64,000 nucleotides of DNA from Paraburkholderia hayleyella (GCF_009455685.1 NZ_QPES01000001.1:124001-188000), one strand, 5' to 3'; shown: positions 28,783-39,669, counted from the first letter of the stretch. Numbers and translations are program-made. The notes: generated by a model from the sequence alone, not told the origin.

Positions 28783-28849
28783 AAATTTGGTCATGACCAA
28801 ATTTTGCAGACGATCCATTGATGCACGGATTTATTTGGTCATGACCAAA
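28783..28849. promoter_or_regulatory. twin operator palindromes upstream of mobC
   Basis: The perfect 16-bp palindrome TTTGGTCATGACCAAA occurs at 28786-28801 and again at 28834-28849, 48 bp apart. The first copy extends to a perfect 22-bp palindrome (28783-28804). Two identical perfect dyads indicate a dimeric repressor of the mobilisation genes. Confidence 0.85.
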
Positions 28850-28872
28850 AACGCAAAAGTATGAGGACTAGT

Positions 28873-28880
28873 GCAGGATA
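28873..28880 (-). other. candidate oriT nic site
   Basis: The complement of GCAGGATA reads TATCCTGC, matching the YATCCTG|Y nic consensus of IncP-like MOBP relaxases. It lies 77 bp upstream of mobC, beside the inverted repeats, as expected of an origin of transfer. Confidence 0.5.
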
Positions 28881-28956
28881 GGCTAATCGCCGGCAAAGTG
28901 TGCGCACAGCGTAATTTTTGTCCCCTTCACCCTGTTGCGTGACCTTTGGAGTCGCT

Positions 28957-29502
28957 ATGAAGAAAGCAAGCCGTGCCATGAACGTCCACCTGGGGGCAGA
29001 CCTGAAAGCCCTCTGGGTGGATTACTGCGCCGGCCTTGGCAAAACCCCCGGCGAGGCACTCAAAGAGGCGATCGAGCAGCAGTTAGCGAAGGCAGAAAAA
29101 TTTCCGCCGCCGAAGACCTATCAGCAGACCAATGCAGCACCCAACGGCGAACCCAAGGTGAGGTTTGAAATCCTGATGACCCAATCGGAGAAAGCAGCCG
29201 TTCTGGAACGCTCGAATCTTGAGCGGTGTTCACAGCGGCGCTGGATCATCGACGCCATCCGCACCGGCCTCACACACGAACCGCAATTCGGCATGAAGGA
29301 AATCGAGGCGCTGGGCGAGTCGAACTATCAGTTGCTCGCCATCGGTCGCAACTTGAACCAAGTCGCCAAGGCTATGCACGAAGGCCGCCGCGATTCGGTC
29401 ACGACGGAATCTATCGAGCAGCTTCGACAGATCATTGACGCGCATACGGAGAAGGTCAGCAACGCCATTCGTGCCAGCCTTGAGAGGTGGAACATCGAAT
29501 GA
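28957..29502 (+). CDS. mobC: MobC-family mobilisation accessory protein
   Basis: This is a 181-residue protein from the ATG at 28957 (GGAG site). The N-terminal 50 residues look like a DNA-binding domain. The C-terminal half is the MobC signature: SQRRWIIDAIRTGL, then ESNYQLLAIGRNLNQVAKAM. MobC opens DNA at oriT for the relaxase. No relaxase gene follows. Instead a membrane-protein gene begins 26 bp later, so any mobilisation would need a relaxase supplied in trans. Confidence 0.83.
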   Translation: MKKASRAMNVHLGADLKALWVDYCAGLGKTPGEALKEAIEQQLAKAEKFPPPKTYQQTNAAPNGEPKVRFEILMTQSEKAAVLERSNLERCSQRRWIIDAIRTGLTHEPQFGMKEIEALGESNYQLLAIGRNLNQVAKAMHEGRRDSVTTESIEQLRQIIDAHTEKVSNAIRASLERWNIE

Positions 29503-29527
29503 GCTGCGCGATTGATATGGGGTTCAC

Positions 29528-30040
29528 ATGACAGCACAGAAGGCGAGACTACAGCCCTGGCTCCGAGTGGCAGCCGATCTGAAAAAGGATGGCCCGTTCT
29601 TTGGCATGGTTGGGCTGATCTGCGGCTTTGTTCAGGTTGCGGGGTATCGGTATTTCGACAAAGCGGAGTGGGGAAGCGAGCTGCTACAGGAGCACATCGC
29701 GTTCAATTCATTGTTGTTGATGGCGATATGCCTGTGGCTGGCAAGAGGACTGACGGCATGGCTAACCATTCGCTGGACGATGCGGCGCACAACAGCCCTG
29801 ATAGAGCATGTCGCCGGCAGAGCCGCTGCGTTTGGATCGGTCGCTGCATCGGTTGTGATTGGCTTTGCGATGTCAGCGGCAATCTTTGGTGCCTATGCGC
29901 ACGCAATCAAGTTCGCTCAGGCTGCCCTATATTTCGTGGCTATTGCTGAAGTCGCGGCCAATCCGTTGCGGCCAGCAGAGTTGTCCAAAGGCTACTTTCT
30001 CGCGCTGGGCATGGTCATCGTGACCCCCTTCGCGTTCTAA
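29528..30040 (+). CDS. hypothetical four-helix membrane protein
   Basis: This 170-residue protein has hydrophobic segments near residues 25-42, 57-78, 95-118 and 120-143, and a hydrophobic C-terminus ending VIVTPFAF. No family is recognised. It takes the place normally held by the relaxase after mobC and converges on the TrlF-type gene. It might belong to the mobilisation unit or be a small membrane component of defence. Neither is shown. Confidence 0.5.
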   Translation: MTAQKARLQPWLRVAADLKKDGPFFGMVGLICGFVQVAGYRYFDKAEWGSELLQEHIAFNSLLLMAICLWLARGLTAWLTIRWTMRRTTALIEHVAGRAAAFGSVAASVVIGFAMSAAIFGAYAHAIKFAQAALYFVAIAEVAANPLRPAELSKGYFLALGMVIVTPFAF

Positions 30041-30071
30041 ACAAACCTGCGCATATCAAGCGCAACGGATT

Positions 30072-33000
30072 TTAAAGGCCGTACTTTTGTTTTCGATTCT
30101 TGAAGGCGGGTTCTGTGCCTTCGAGAATTTCAACGACCCTCGCCTTGATCACGGGCGACTCGATACCCCCTGAGATGTAGTTAAAGGTGTTCGTCACCTT
30201 GTCGCATGTGGCGCAGATGATTTGCTCGGCGTCGCACACGACGGCGAGGTTGGGGTTGTGAGTCACCATGATGACCTGGCGGCGTTGCTTAGCCGCTTTG
30301 ATGCATTTCACGAGCACCTTGAAGATCGTCTGGTTGTCGAGGTTCTCTTCCGGTTGGTCGATGATGATAGGGATGTCGTCCTTGTCCACCAGGAGGTAAA
30401 AGACAAGCAGAAGCAGTCCACGCTCGCCGGGTGAAAGTTGGCTGATTTCCTGCTGGTCGAACGTCAGCGAATATCTCGGCGCGAGGTAGCTCATGCCGAA
30501 GAGGTAGTCGAAGATGTCTTGAGGCTCGCCACCACGCCGGAGCTGGTCTGCGATCTTCGTTTCGCGGCCACCGCCTGATTCTCGGCGGTCGAAGTGGAGC
30601 ATGTCGTCGATGGTGTCGAGAAATTTCAGGGTGGAGTCCACGTCCCCAAAATTGGCCTCCTTCAACAGCCCACGCATGAGCTGGTTGCTTTCGTCCACGC
30701 CAGAGAAGCTGCCACGAGATTGGCGGTTGATTCGCGGGAAAAACTGCTCTTGAAAGTTGGACTCTTCGATGCGCACATCGAAATCCAGGGGTAGATGCAT
30801 GTCCATCTGGGCGGCTGACTTGACGAATTCCTGCACGGGCTCATACAGCCGGCGGTATTCCTCAACCGTTTTGACGATCTGCTCGTGGACTTTCTTGGCC
30901 AAATCCACGCGGCTTGCCCTCAACTCCATAAGTTTGGCCGGAAGGGTGACTAGCGATTCGATTTCTGCCTTGAACCATTCAATAGATTGGGCCTTGTCTT
31001 TGTTGCCCACGAGCTCTTCCTTGGCTCGCTCCCATTTGGCAACTTGCTCTTTGAAGATGACGAACAAACGCTGCTTCTCGCCGAGCTTGCTCTTGATGTC
31101 AGTCACGGCAGCCTCGGCCACTTCGCGCCGCTTGTTGATTCCCGCTGGGTCTCGGTTGGCGAGCGCCGCGTCAATGGTAGTGATCGAATCCTTCGTCGCC
31201 TTACTGAGCGCCTCGATTTTCGTGGTGTCGATCTTCAAATCCACCAATTCGGCCACCTTCAAGTCCCCGCCAACCTCTACCAGCATCGGGGTCAACTCGG
31301 CGACGAACTGGTCATGGGCTTTCTTGTGGTTGGCGATGGCTTGGGTAATCCGGCTCAGGACGGCTTGTCGCTTCGCTTCCGTGGCCTTCTTATCTCGGAG
31401 CTGCTTTTCCTCGTCACGCAGTTTTTTGAGTTCGTCCTCCAGGCCCTGAATTTTCTCCGTCGCAACCTGGGACTCTTCCTTGGCGGCGTCCGATGCTGTT
31501 GGGTCTTCTACTTGCGCGGGCTTTGCTCCTTCGAGAGCTGTCAACTCGGCGATCTTGGCGTCGAGCTGCTCTTGGAGGGACTGTTTGAACTCTGGCGTGA
31601 GGCGGCGTTCGGTTTGCAATATGTCGACGTTTGCCTTCGAGATTTCTTTGAGCACTTGCTCGCGCGCACTGTCGATCTCTGCGACCTTGAAATTGAGTAG
31701 CTCGTCCATGGAGTTGTAGCCAAGGCGGGCCTCTTCCGGGACGTGCGTGTATATGATCTTGCGCAGCTCGGTATCAAACGTCGCCGAACCGCCATCGCCA
31801 AGCTCGTTGCATAGCGTCTCAAGGTAGCTTTGCGGCAGATATTTGACCCGCTCCACGCTAGTGTCGGGCGGGTCTTGGTCAAGATGCCGCTCTGACTCTG
31901 TGCCATCGTGCCAGCCAAGCGCGCCGATGAAGTGAGGCGCGAGCTTGTTTCGTGGGTTTCTGAAGCGCTTGTCGTTCAGAAACGAGAAGCTCTTGAAGTT
32001 TTTGGTGTCGCCCGCCAACGCTGCGATGTCGGCCATGGCGCTCTTCCCGCTGCCCTTGTTGCCGATGATGGCAACCAAGTCGTGGCTCAACGGCATATCA
32101 ATATCAAACCAAGTGTCGGTGAGCGAGGAACCCGGCTTGCGGTTGACCCGAATCCTGGACGCGTATTTCGTGCGGTTGGCCTCGACAAGCAGCCGCTTGG
32201 GCGGCGTGTCACCGATGAACACCCGGTCTTCGAATTCGGTGATGGCCTGCACCAGGCCGTCAAAGGTTGGATCGGCCTTGATCCATGTGAAGCAATTGCC
32301 CACACGATCCTTGTCTACGGAACTGCTCAGGGCATGGGCGTCCGAGCAGTCGAGCAAGGTGTTCCTGACGTTGGACTCGGTAAGTTTTTTCCTTGCGGCG
32401 TCGTAGGCGGCAGGATTGGCCGAAGCCGTGAACACCAGATCGGCCTTGTTGATGATGTTGCGCTTTTCTGCGATCGACTGATCGTCCCATTTGAGGTTAT
32501 CCCATTCGGTCTTGCCGACGGCGATCAAATATTTCCCGGCCAGGCAATGCTTGTCGAGGGCTTCAATGACCTTCTCCAGGCTCACGCACAAATTGTTGAA
32601 ACCTTCTTGGAGCGGCGATGCATAGTCGGCTTTCTTGTCGGCCGGCACCGAGTTGATAATCATTGTCCCGAGCTCGGCGAGGCTATCTCGGGTGATGACG
32701 CTCTTCCACTTGCCCTTCCAATCCGAGGAGTCCGGGATCAGGTCGTAGCTGGGGGCGAGCGCGCCAAGGAATTGCTGCCGAATGACTTCGGGGTCCAGCG
32801 CGTCGAAAACGATGTGCAGGTTGATGCGGTTCCATCCGGACTGGGAATAGGTGCCGTCCTTGTCCTTCTTGACCACCCCAGCAAACTTGTCCAGACGCAG
32901 CTCGATCACCGGCAAGATCAGGTCGATATTTTTCAGTCGGCCTTGCTCGAACTTTGCTTTGCGCACGCGCTCGTAGCCGTCGATGAAGATGTAGTCGTTG

Positions 33001-33164
33001 ATGCCGATGACCTTGAATTCAGGCGACAGGGCCTCAAGGTCGAGCAGAAAGGCATCCCAGGCTTCGTCATCCGTTCCGGGGTAGTTGTGGACGACCGACG
33101 ATGGTGTGTGGACATGCAAGTCCCACTTTTTCCAAGTTGAGCCGATTGGGTTGTTGTTGCTCAT
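30072..33164 (-). CDS. PHP-domain plus SMC/Rad50-like ATPase (TrlF type), probable defence protein
   Basis: This 1030-residue protein has two parts. The N-terminus is a PHP phosphoesterase-like domain: WDLHVHT (H17, H19), GINDY where the usual His is Tyr58, and a later DCSDAHAL. From about residue 365 it is an ABC-type ATPase: Walker A GNKGSGKS, a long coiled coil (about 500-800), signature LSPGERG near 910, and Walker B IIIDQPEENLD near 935. Such PHP-SMC proteins cluster in defence islands. It lies downstream of AbiE on the same strand. Confidence 0.83.
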   Translation of the reverse strand: MSNNNPIGSTWKKWDLHVHTPSSVVHNYPGTDDEAWDAFLLDLEALSPEFKVIGINDYIFIDGYERVRKAKFEQGRLKNIDLILPVIELRLDKFAGVVKKDKDGTYSQSGWNRINLHIVFDALDPEVIRQQFLGALAPSYDLIPDSSDWKGKWKSVITRDSLAELGTMIINSVPADKKADYASPLQEGFNNLCVSLEKVIEALDKHCLAGKYLIAVGKTEWDNLKWDDQSIAEKRNIINKADLVFTASANPAAYDAARKKLTESNVRNTLLDCSDAHALSSSVDKDRVGNCFTWIKADPTFDGLVQAITEFEDRVFIGDTPPKRLLVEANRTKYASRIRVNRKPGSSLTDTWFDIDMPLSHDLVAIIGNKGSGKSAMADIAALAGDTKNFKSFSFLNDKRFRNPRNKLAPHFIGALGWHDGTESERHLDQDPPDTSVERVKYLPQSYLETLCNELGDGGSATFDTELRKIIYTHVPEEARLGYNSMDELLNFKVAEIDSAREQVLKEISKANVDILQTERRLTPEFKQSLQEQLDAKIAELTALEGAKPAQVEDPTASDAAKEESQVATEKIQGLEDELKKLRDEEKQLRDKKATEAKRQAVLSRITQAIANHKKAHDQFVAELTPMLVEVGGDLKVAELVDLKIDTTKIEALSKATKDSITTIDAALANRDPAGINKRREVAEAAVTDIKSKLGEKQRLFVIFKEQVAKWERAKEELVGNKDKAQSIEWFKAEIESLVTLPAKLMELRASRVDLAKKVHEQIVKTVEEYRRLYEPVQEFVKSAAQMDMHLPLDFDVRIEESNFQEQFFPRINRQSRGSFSGVDESNQLMRGLLKEANFGDVDSTLKFLDTIDDMLHFDRRESGGGRETKIADQLRRGGEPQDIFDYLFGMSYLAPRYSLTFDQQEISQLSPGERGLLLLVFYLLVDKDDIPIIIDQPEENLDNQTIFKVLVKCIKAAKQRRQVIMVTHNPNLAVVCDAEQIICATCDKVTNTFNYISGGIESPVIKARVVEILEGTEPAFKNRKQKYGL

Positions 33165-33231
33165 CGCATCTCCGTCTTTCTTTCTCTACTTCCACAAGTG
33201 AATCTTGTTATCTGCGCACAAGTATTTTCGG

Positions 33232-34101
33232 TTACCCGTGCAACAGCCCCGGATACCTCTTCTGTCGCAACTCTTCAACGGCCTTGTCCGTCAGCTTCCA
33301 AGTATCCCCTTTGATGCGAACGATCAGTTCCGTCCACACACGTTCAAAAGCGCGCAGCGCATCGTCATCGCCAAACCGAATGCCTGCAGGCAATAGTGGT
33401 GCGATATCTTCAGTGAGGCTGCGTGTCAGCTTTTCCAGCATGCGCTGTTCTGCCACTGCACGGCTGATCGGTTTTCCTTCCAGCGCCAGATAGTGATCGA
33501 AGCAGGCGATGAGCTTGTCCGCGTTCAGCGCAAGCTGATCGAGCCCGTGATGCAGGTCGAACAGGTCGCGGTTCTTGCGGCGTTGGAGTAAGGCACGCAG
33601 CTTGGTGCCGAACAGTTCTTCAGGCTCAAAGGAGACAATCTCGGCCTCACCCCGATACCAGTCGTTGTCCACAGCGAAGGGGTACGACTTGAGGCCGAAA
33701 AAGCTGTCGTGTTCGCGCGTGTTGATCTCGACCTTGAGTTTCAACATTGCCTGCGCGTCGGCTTCTGGCGTGAACTTGAAGACCAGATGCATTGAATGCC
33801 CTGCCTGCTCGCGGTTGCATTTGCCCAGCCATGACAAGGTATTGCGAATCGCATCGACCGTTGTGCCGATGGGTTCCGCCTGGGTCTGCACCAAGTCGAT
33901 GTCTTCGGAATAGCGCAGAGGCTGCGCGAACAGCAGTTTATTGATGGCGGTGCCGCCGCGAAACGCAATCTTGCCCTTCAAAGCGGGCGCATTGAACAGG
34001 TCGCACAAGACGCGGCAGATGATGAGATCTTGTTCGACTTGGCGTGGATCGGGCCAGGGCGCTGTTGCGCTCCAGGCTTGGATATAGGCGTTGGGGATCA
34101 A
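33232..34101 (-). CDS. abiEii: AbiEii nucleotidyltransferase toxin
   Basis: This 289-residue DUF1814/AbiEii protein has the polymerase-beta-like nucleotidyltransferase motifs FRGGTAINK (residues 48-55) and YSEDIDL with Asp67 and Asp69, plus the family block KLRALLQRRKNRDLFDL. AbiEii/MenT-type toxins modify tRNA or other targets with nucleotides and give phage abortive infection. The start overlaps the antitoxin stop by 4 bp, so translation is coupled. Confidence 0.93.
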   Translation of the reverse strand: MIPNAYIQAWSATAPWPDPRQVEQDLIICRVLCDLFNAPALKGKIAFRGGTAINKLLFAQPLRYSEDIDLVQTQAEPIGTTVDAIRNTLSWLGKCNREQAGHSMHLVFKFTPEADAQAMLKLKVEINTREHDSFFGLKSYPFAVDNDWYRGEAEIVSFEPEELFGTKLRALLQRRKNRDLFDLHHGLDQLALNADKLIACFDHYLALEGKPISRAVAEQRMLEKLTRSLTEDIAPLLPAGIRFGDDDALRAFERVWTELIVRIKGDTWKLTDKAVEELRQKRYPGLLHG

Positions 34102-34943
34102 AAGTCGGTCTCCACGGATTCATTGATAACGAGCTTCCACTTGGCGTCTTTCTCGTGGAGTTCGGCCATTGATTCCAGGAGCGGTTTGACAGAAGGGTCG
34201 AGCGGCTTCATGGATTTGGCTTGACGAGCGAAGGGTTCCAAAACGCTGGCCTGACGGGCGTGGTTAGTCTGATCGAGCAGATAACCAAGACGACGCACCG
34301 AGGCGTTTTCGTAGTGCGCGGCAGCCTTAGCCAGTTTGCGCGGATCGGCTTTTGCGCCGAGGTCTTTCACGATCTGCGCCACACCGCTGATGCCTGCGGC
34401 CTTGTGGAAGTAGCGCGCGGCGTCGAGCAGGGTCAGTTCCACGCCGGCAATCTTGGCGAAGCCGGCTTCGCTCTTGATCTGCCCGAGCCAGTCCGGCTGG
34501 TTGATTTCGGCGAATGCGGCTGGGGCCTGATAGACGAACTGGAGGCGGTGGCGGCCGATGTCGAAATCCCGGAGCTGTTGAGGCGCAATCACTTGGAAGA
34601 CCATCGCCGCCTGATGCGAGGAACCGTGAAAGGCTGCCGCACGAAGCAACGAGATTCGGTAGTCGATCCCCAGGTACTTCATCAGCGGGTCGATCCAACG
34701 CGCAGGATCGGGTGCGCCGGCCGTCTGATCCTCCGGCCGAAGGATCAGGAAGAAGCCTCGCCGAGGGCTGGCGAGCCGTTGCTTCTTGGTCAGCCGGGTA
34801 GCGGCTGCCGAAAAAGCTTCAGGGCTTAGGCCGAGCGCCTGCAACCCTTCCTCCCGGCTGAAGTAAGCCCGACCGCGGGAGAGTTGTTCATCCAAGTATC
34901 GGTCAAGAGCACCCATCCCCCGCTTATATGTGAAAACCGACAA
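34098..34943 (-). CDS. abiEi: AbiEi antitoxin/transcriptional autoregulator
   Basis: This is a 281-residue protein: an N-terminal winged helix-turn-helix (FSREEGLQALGLSPEAFSAA, then TRLTKKQRLASPRRGFFLIL) and the AbiEi C-terminal region. AbiEi binds inverted repeats in its own promoter and restrains AbiEii. It is the first gene of the abiEi-abiEii pair, 30 bp from the integrase remnant. The conserved DUF part includes RISLLRAAAFHGSSHQA. Confidence 0.92.
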   Translation of the reverse strand: MSVFTYKRGMGALDRYLDEQLSRGRAYFSREEGLQALGLSPEAFSAAATRLTKKQRLASPRRGFFLILRPEDQTAGAPDPARWIDPLMKYLGIDYRISLLRAAAFHGSSHQAAMVFQVIAPQQLRDFDIGRHRLQFVYQAPAAFAEINQPDWLGQIKSEAGFAKIAGVELTLLDAARYFHKAAGISGVAQIVKDLGAKADPRKLAKAAAHYENASVRRLGYLLDQTNHARQASVLEPFARQAKSMKPLDPSVKPLLESMAELHEKDAKWKLVINESVETDF

Positions 34944-34972
34944 AAAATCAATGTTTCTGCATATGATCGGGG

Positions 34973-36107
34973 CTACGCCAACCGCTTGGCCAAGTCCTTT
35001 GCCCGAGGGTGGTAATACCGCATCAGCATGCGGGGGTCTTTGTGGCCGGTAATTTTGGTCAGTTCATGCATGGGGAAAATCTCTGCCAGACGCGAAGTAG
35101 CCTCGTGCCGAAGATCGTGGAAGCGTAGATCGGTCAGGTACTTGGGGTCTGGCCGTACTCTCATTTCCTTGCATTCGACTTCGTAACTTTTCCTGGCGCG
35201 TTCCACGGCACGCTCGAAAGCACGTGTCACTGCATCGCTGCGAATCTTGAACACGCGGCCATCGTCTTCCTCGGCCTCACCGTTTTCCTTCTCATCTTCT
35301 TCTGGCATCAGGTCTTCAAGCACGGCCACCGCCTTTGAAGAAAGCGGCACGTCGCGCGAGTCCCCATTTTTCGTCTTGGGTAGGTGCGCCACACGGTCTT
35401 GAAGGTCGATATGCTCCCAGCTGCAGGCTGACGATTTCGCCTCGGCGCATGGCGGTTTCCACAGCCAACCGAATGATGGCTGGGAGGATATTGGAGCCGG
35501 TAGCTGCAATCACGCGCTCCAACTCGTCGTCAGGCGTTCCCCGGGACTCCTGATCCGCCGCCGCTTCTTCGCCGCCAGCCGCTGATGTATCGGCTGGCTT
35601 GAGCGCCACGATTCGCCGCGTGCGTGCATTGTTGGGCTGCGGTTTGCGCACCAGTTCCAACGGATTCGACAGGCTTTCCATGCCCCATTCTTTGCGGGCA
35701 ATGTTGAAGAGATGGGATAACAGTTGCAACCGCATCAGCACGGTGGCCGGCTTCAGAGTCTTCAGCCATTCGTCGCGCAGCTTAGCGACGTCGGTACTGC
35801 GAATCGCCGGCATGGTTCGCAAGGCAAGCTCGGTGCCCTTCCAGATACGCAGAACGGACTTCTCCGCTTCCTTGCCGCTCTTGTGAACCGTTACTTCGCG
35901 CTCATACCGCCCCAGCGCCTCATAGAGCGTCGTCGCCTCAGCCTCGGCCCGGCTAACGAACGCGCCTCGGTCGATCTGGTGCTCGATGGCCCTGGCCCAT
36001 TCCTCGGCCTCAGCACGGGTGTTAAAGGTCTTGACTTGATCGGGGTAGCCCTTGCGGCGAATCCGTGCCTGCCATTGCAGTTCGCCGCGCTTACGGAAGT
36101 TAGCCAT
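34973..36107 (-). pseudogene. int: tyrosine recombinase/integrase broken by a one-base insertion
   Basis: With one base removed the frame would give 377 residues. The N-terminal part (from 36107) holds the core-binding domain and the first catalytic Arg (ETAMRRGEIVSLQ). The C-terminal part, in another frame, holds FHDLRHEA (HxxR), ITGHKD and the nucleophile Tyr in MRYYHP. The break is at 35420: the minus strand reads CAG-C-TGGGAG where CAG-TGG-GAG restores SLQ-WEHIDL. All catalytic residues are otherwise present, so the lesion is recent or a sequencing error. Confidence 0.9.
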
Positions 36108-36143
36108 TTTTCCTGTCTTTTCTCACCGGCTCCGGCCGCCAGT

Positions 36144-36161
36144 GGGACAGGATTGGGACAA
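36144..36161. repeat. paired TGGGACA repeats near attR
   Basis: TGGGACA at 36144 and 36155, an 11-bp period, just upstream of the integrase start. The pair at the left end (22151, 22162) has the same spacing and orientation. They are candidate arm-type integrase binding sites. Confidence 0.5.
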
Positions 36162-36254
36162 AAAAGCCAATCGCCGCATTCCATCAGAGCCAAGATCGCC
36201 TATAAACCGTTGGTGTATATAGGCTACAGCAATCCGGCCAGATGTCGAGTTCAG

Positions 36255-36303
36255 GCGTTCGCAATGCGAAGGTCGGGAGTTCGATCCTCCTCCGCTCCAC
36301 CAA
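36255..36303 (+). repeat. attR: duplicated 3' part of tRNA-Ala
   Basis: 49 bp identical to 21918-21966, covering the anticodon loop to one base past CCA. The 5' half of the tRNA is absent, so this is a fragment and not a gene. Confidence 0.93.
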
Positions 36304-36616
36304 GTTCTTGCTCACGGCCCGGATATCAAGCAACGTTGCGTTCCTTAAGCCAAGCCTCGTCAGTAGTGCTGGCACACTCTTGCAGCCGACGTCCCCTCGG
36401 TTTCATTGGCACTTGAACCGCATATTCTGGCACATCATATGCGGCAGATTTATGCCCTGTTGTCCAAATCAATTACCGCTCATTCATTGACGCAATACAC
36501 AATAAAACCCTGACCAAACACGATTTCTTCGAATCCAGCCCATCTCAATGACTGGCCACAAATCAAAAATTCCAGCGGCTAAAACCACACTGATACCTTA
36601 GCCGCTGCATTGCCCC
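36304..36616. other. intergenic stretch right of the island, no gene seen
   Basis: This is the original chromosomal sequence downstream of tRNA-Ala. No open frame with coding character, terminator or promoter was made out. Confidence 0.4.
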
Positions 36617-37585
36617 CTACTGCTTATTTTGCGTCTCCTTCTCGCACTCCGGCCCAGCCTGCATCTGCTGCCGCACCACGGACATCTTGCTCGGCGAGTC
36701 CGCCAGCACTGAGTCAATCCCCAAACAGGCTGCCGCACGATAGTCTTGCGCGTTATTCACGCCAATCGCCATTACCTTGACCTTGGGAGAACGCTTAAAG
36801 CACGCAAGCGTCGCAGGCGTCCAAAGCGTTGCATGCACTTCCGTGCGACCTTCGCCGAGCGTGAACTTCTCTATCACCGTAAGCGGACGATGCAATTCAA
36901 ACGCAACGGATGCGCCCTCTGCAGGCACATCGAGACAGCCTTCGTTCAACAACACTTTTAATAACCGGCCGCGCGTCGCATCGCGTGATTCGAACATCCG
37001 GGCCTGGGTATAGGTGGCGAAACTACTTTGATAATCTGCCTCGGTCGAATAAATCGTCACGCGCGGCCATGCCTGCATGTCGCTCAGCACCTGGGCCACG
37101 GCTTGCGTCTGAGGAGCCGCGGGCAATGCTTTCATATCAAGCACGACGGGCATATCGGCGGGGATGGCTTGCAAGGCCTCGCGCAACGTCGGAATTCCCA
37201 CCGGATGCTGTCGATACGGATACTGCTCGACGCCTTGCGCATCGGTTTGCTTGAACGTCCAGCCGGCATTCACCTGAGCCAGCTCAGCAGCCGTGCGGTC
37301 CGCTACCGGGCCGCGCGCATTGGTCAATGCCGACAAGTCTGCGGGACGGTACAGCACCGGAATACCATCACGGCTTAACTGCACGGTGAGCCATAAAGCA
37401 TCGGCATGATTCTCGAGCGAAAGACGAATCGCTTCGAGCGTATTTTCGGGTGCATCGCCCGTACCACCGCGATGCGCGACAATCCGGGGAAACGATGCGA
37501 CTGTATCAACAGGGTCGAAAGCACAAGCAGAAAACGACACTACACAAGCTGACAATAACGAAACCATATAGAACGAACGCAGCAT
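36617..37585 (-). CDS. glycerophosphodiester phosphodiesterase-family protein with altered active site
   Basis: This is a 322-residue exported protein (hydrophobic N-terminus ending SACAFD, possibly a lipoprotein). It has the GDPD opening HRGGTGDAPENT, but the next motif reads ADALWLTVQLSRDGIPVLYRP. The usual Glu-x-Asp is Trp-x-Thr and the usual His-Asp is Arg-Pro. VVLDMKAL replaces the usual Glu-x-Lys. Metal ligands and the second catalytic His are thus lost, so normal GDPD activity is doubtful. Confidence 0.8.
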   Translation of the reverse strand: MLRSFYMVSLLSACVVSFSACAFDPVDTVASFPRIVAHRGGTGDAPENTLEAIRLSLENHADALWLTVQLSRDGIPVLYRPADLSALTNARGPVADRTAAELAQVNAGWTFKQTDAQGVEQYPYRQHPVGIPTLREALQAIPADMPVVLDMKALPAAPQTQAVAQVLSDMQAWPRVTIYSTEADYQSSFATYTQARMFESRDATRGRLLKVLLNEGCLDVPAEGASVAFELHRPLTVIEKFTLGEGRTEVHATLWTPATLACFKRSPKVKVMAIGVNNAQDYRAAACLGIDSVLADSPSKMSVVRQQMQAGPECEKETQNKQ

Positions 37586-38001
37586 TCGAGCTCCCAGCCA
37601 AAATATTGGACAACTGATGGATATTATCAGCAGAGTAATCTGCTAGTCGGAATCAACGGCACTTATTATGTATGACGCTTATGAGGCCGGAACGTACTGC
37701 GGCTACAGAACCGGTATAACCAAACTGAAATACAGGTTCGTCCTTCTCCAGAAACGCCACAACGGTAGCCCCCACCGTTTCATTCGTCACGTTCGTCACC
37801 CAGCAAGAAGCGAAGATTGTTTCGCCCGCGGCCCCTCGAAGTACAATGGCGCCTCTTGCCGGTGAGCGTCCGCGGCCTTTTTGCTGTTTTGTCACGCATC
37901 GGCCGCACGTCCGCCGCATCCATCCTTTTCTTTCACACTCAAGCGCCGCTGCGCTCTATCTCTATTACTGGCGGCGTCTCAACGATTCTGATCTCAGACA
38001 A
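37586..38001 (+). promoter_or_regulatory. region between the divergent GDPD-like and ettA genes
   Basis: About 416 bp. In-frame codons extend upstream of ettA to 37846 but without conservation or a ribosome site. The left 100 bp are AT-rich and probably contain the GDPD-like promoter. No specific site was resolved. Confidence 0.35.

Positions 38002-39669
<1,668 letters not shown>

Noticed and set aside
28334..28796. Two plus-strand frames of about 148 codons in the 116-bp repeats
   Set aside because: Both depend on the repeat DNA, overlap each other in different frames and lack ribosome sites.
31908..33140. 410-codon antisense frame within the PHP-SMC ATPase gene
   Set aside because: It is a shadow of the GC-rich sense gene, which has clear motifs on the minus strand.
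36184..36375. Minus-strand frame with the string VERRRIELPTFALRT, also seen at 21901-22203
   Set aside because: It is the antisense of the tRNA-Ala 3' end, a well-known false gene, present twice because of attL and attR.
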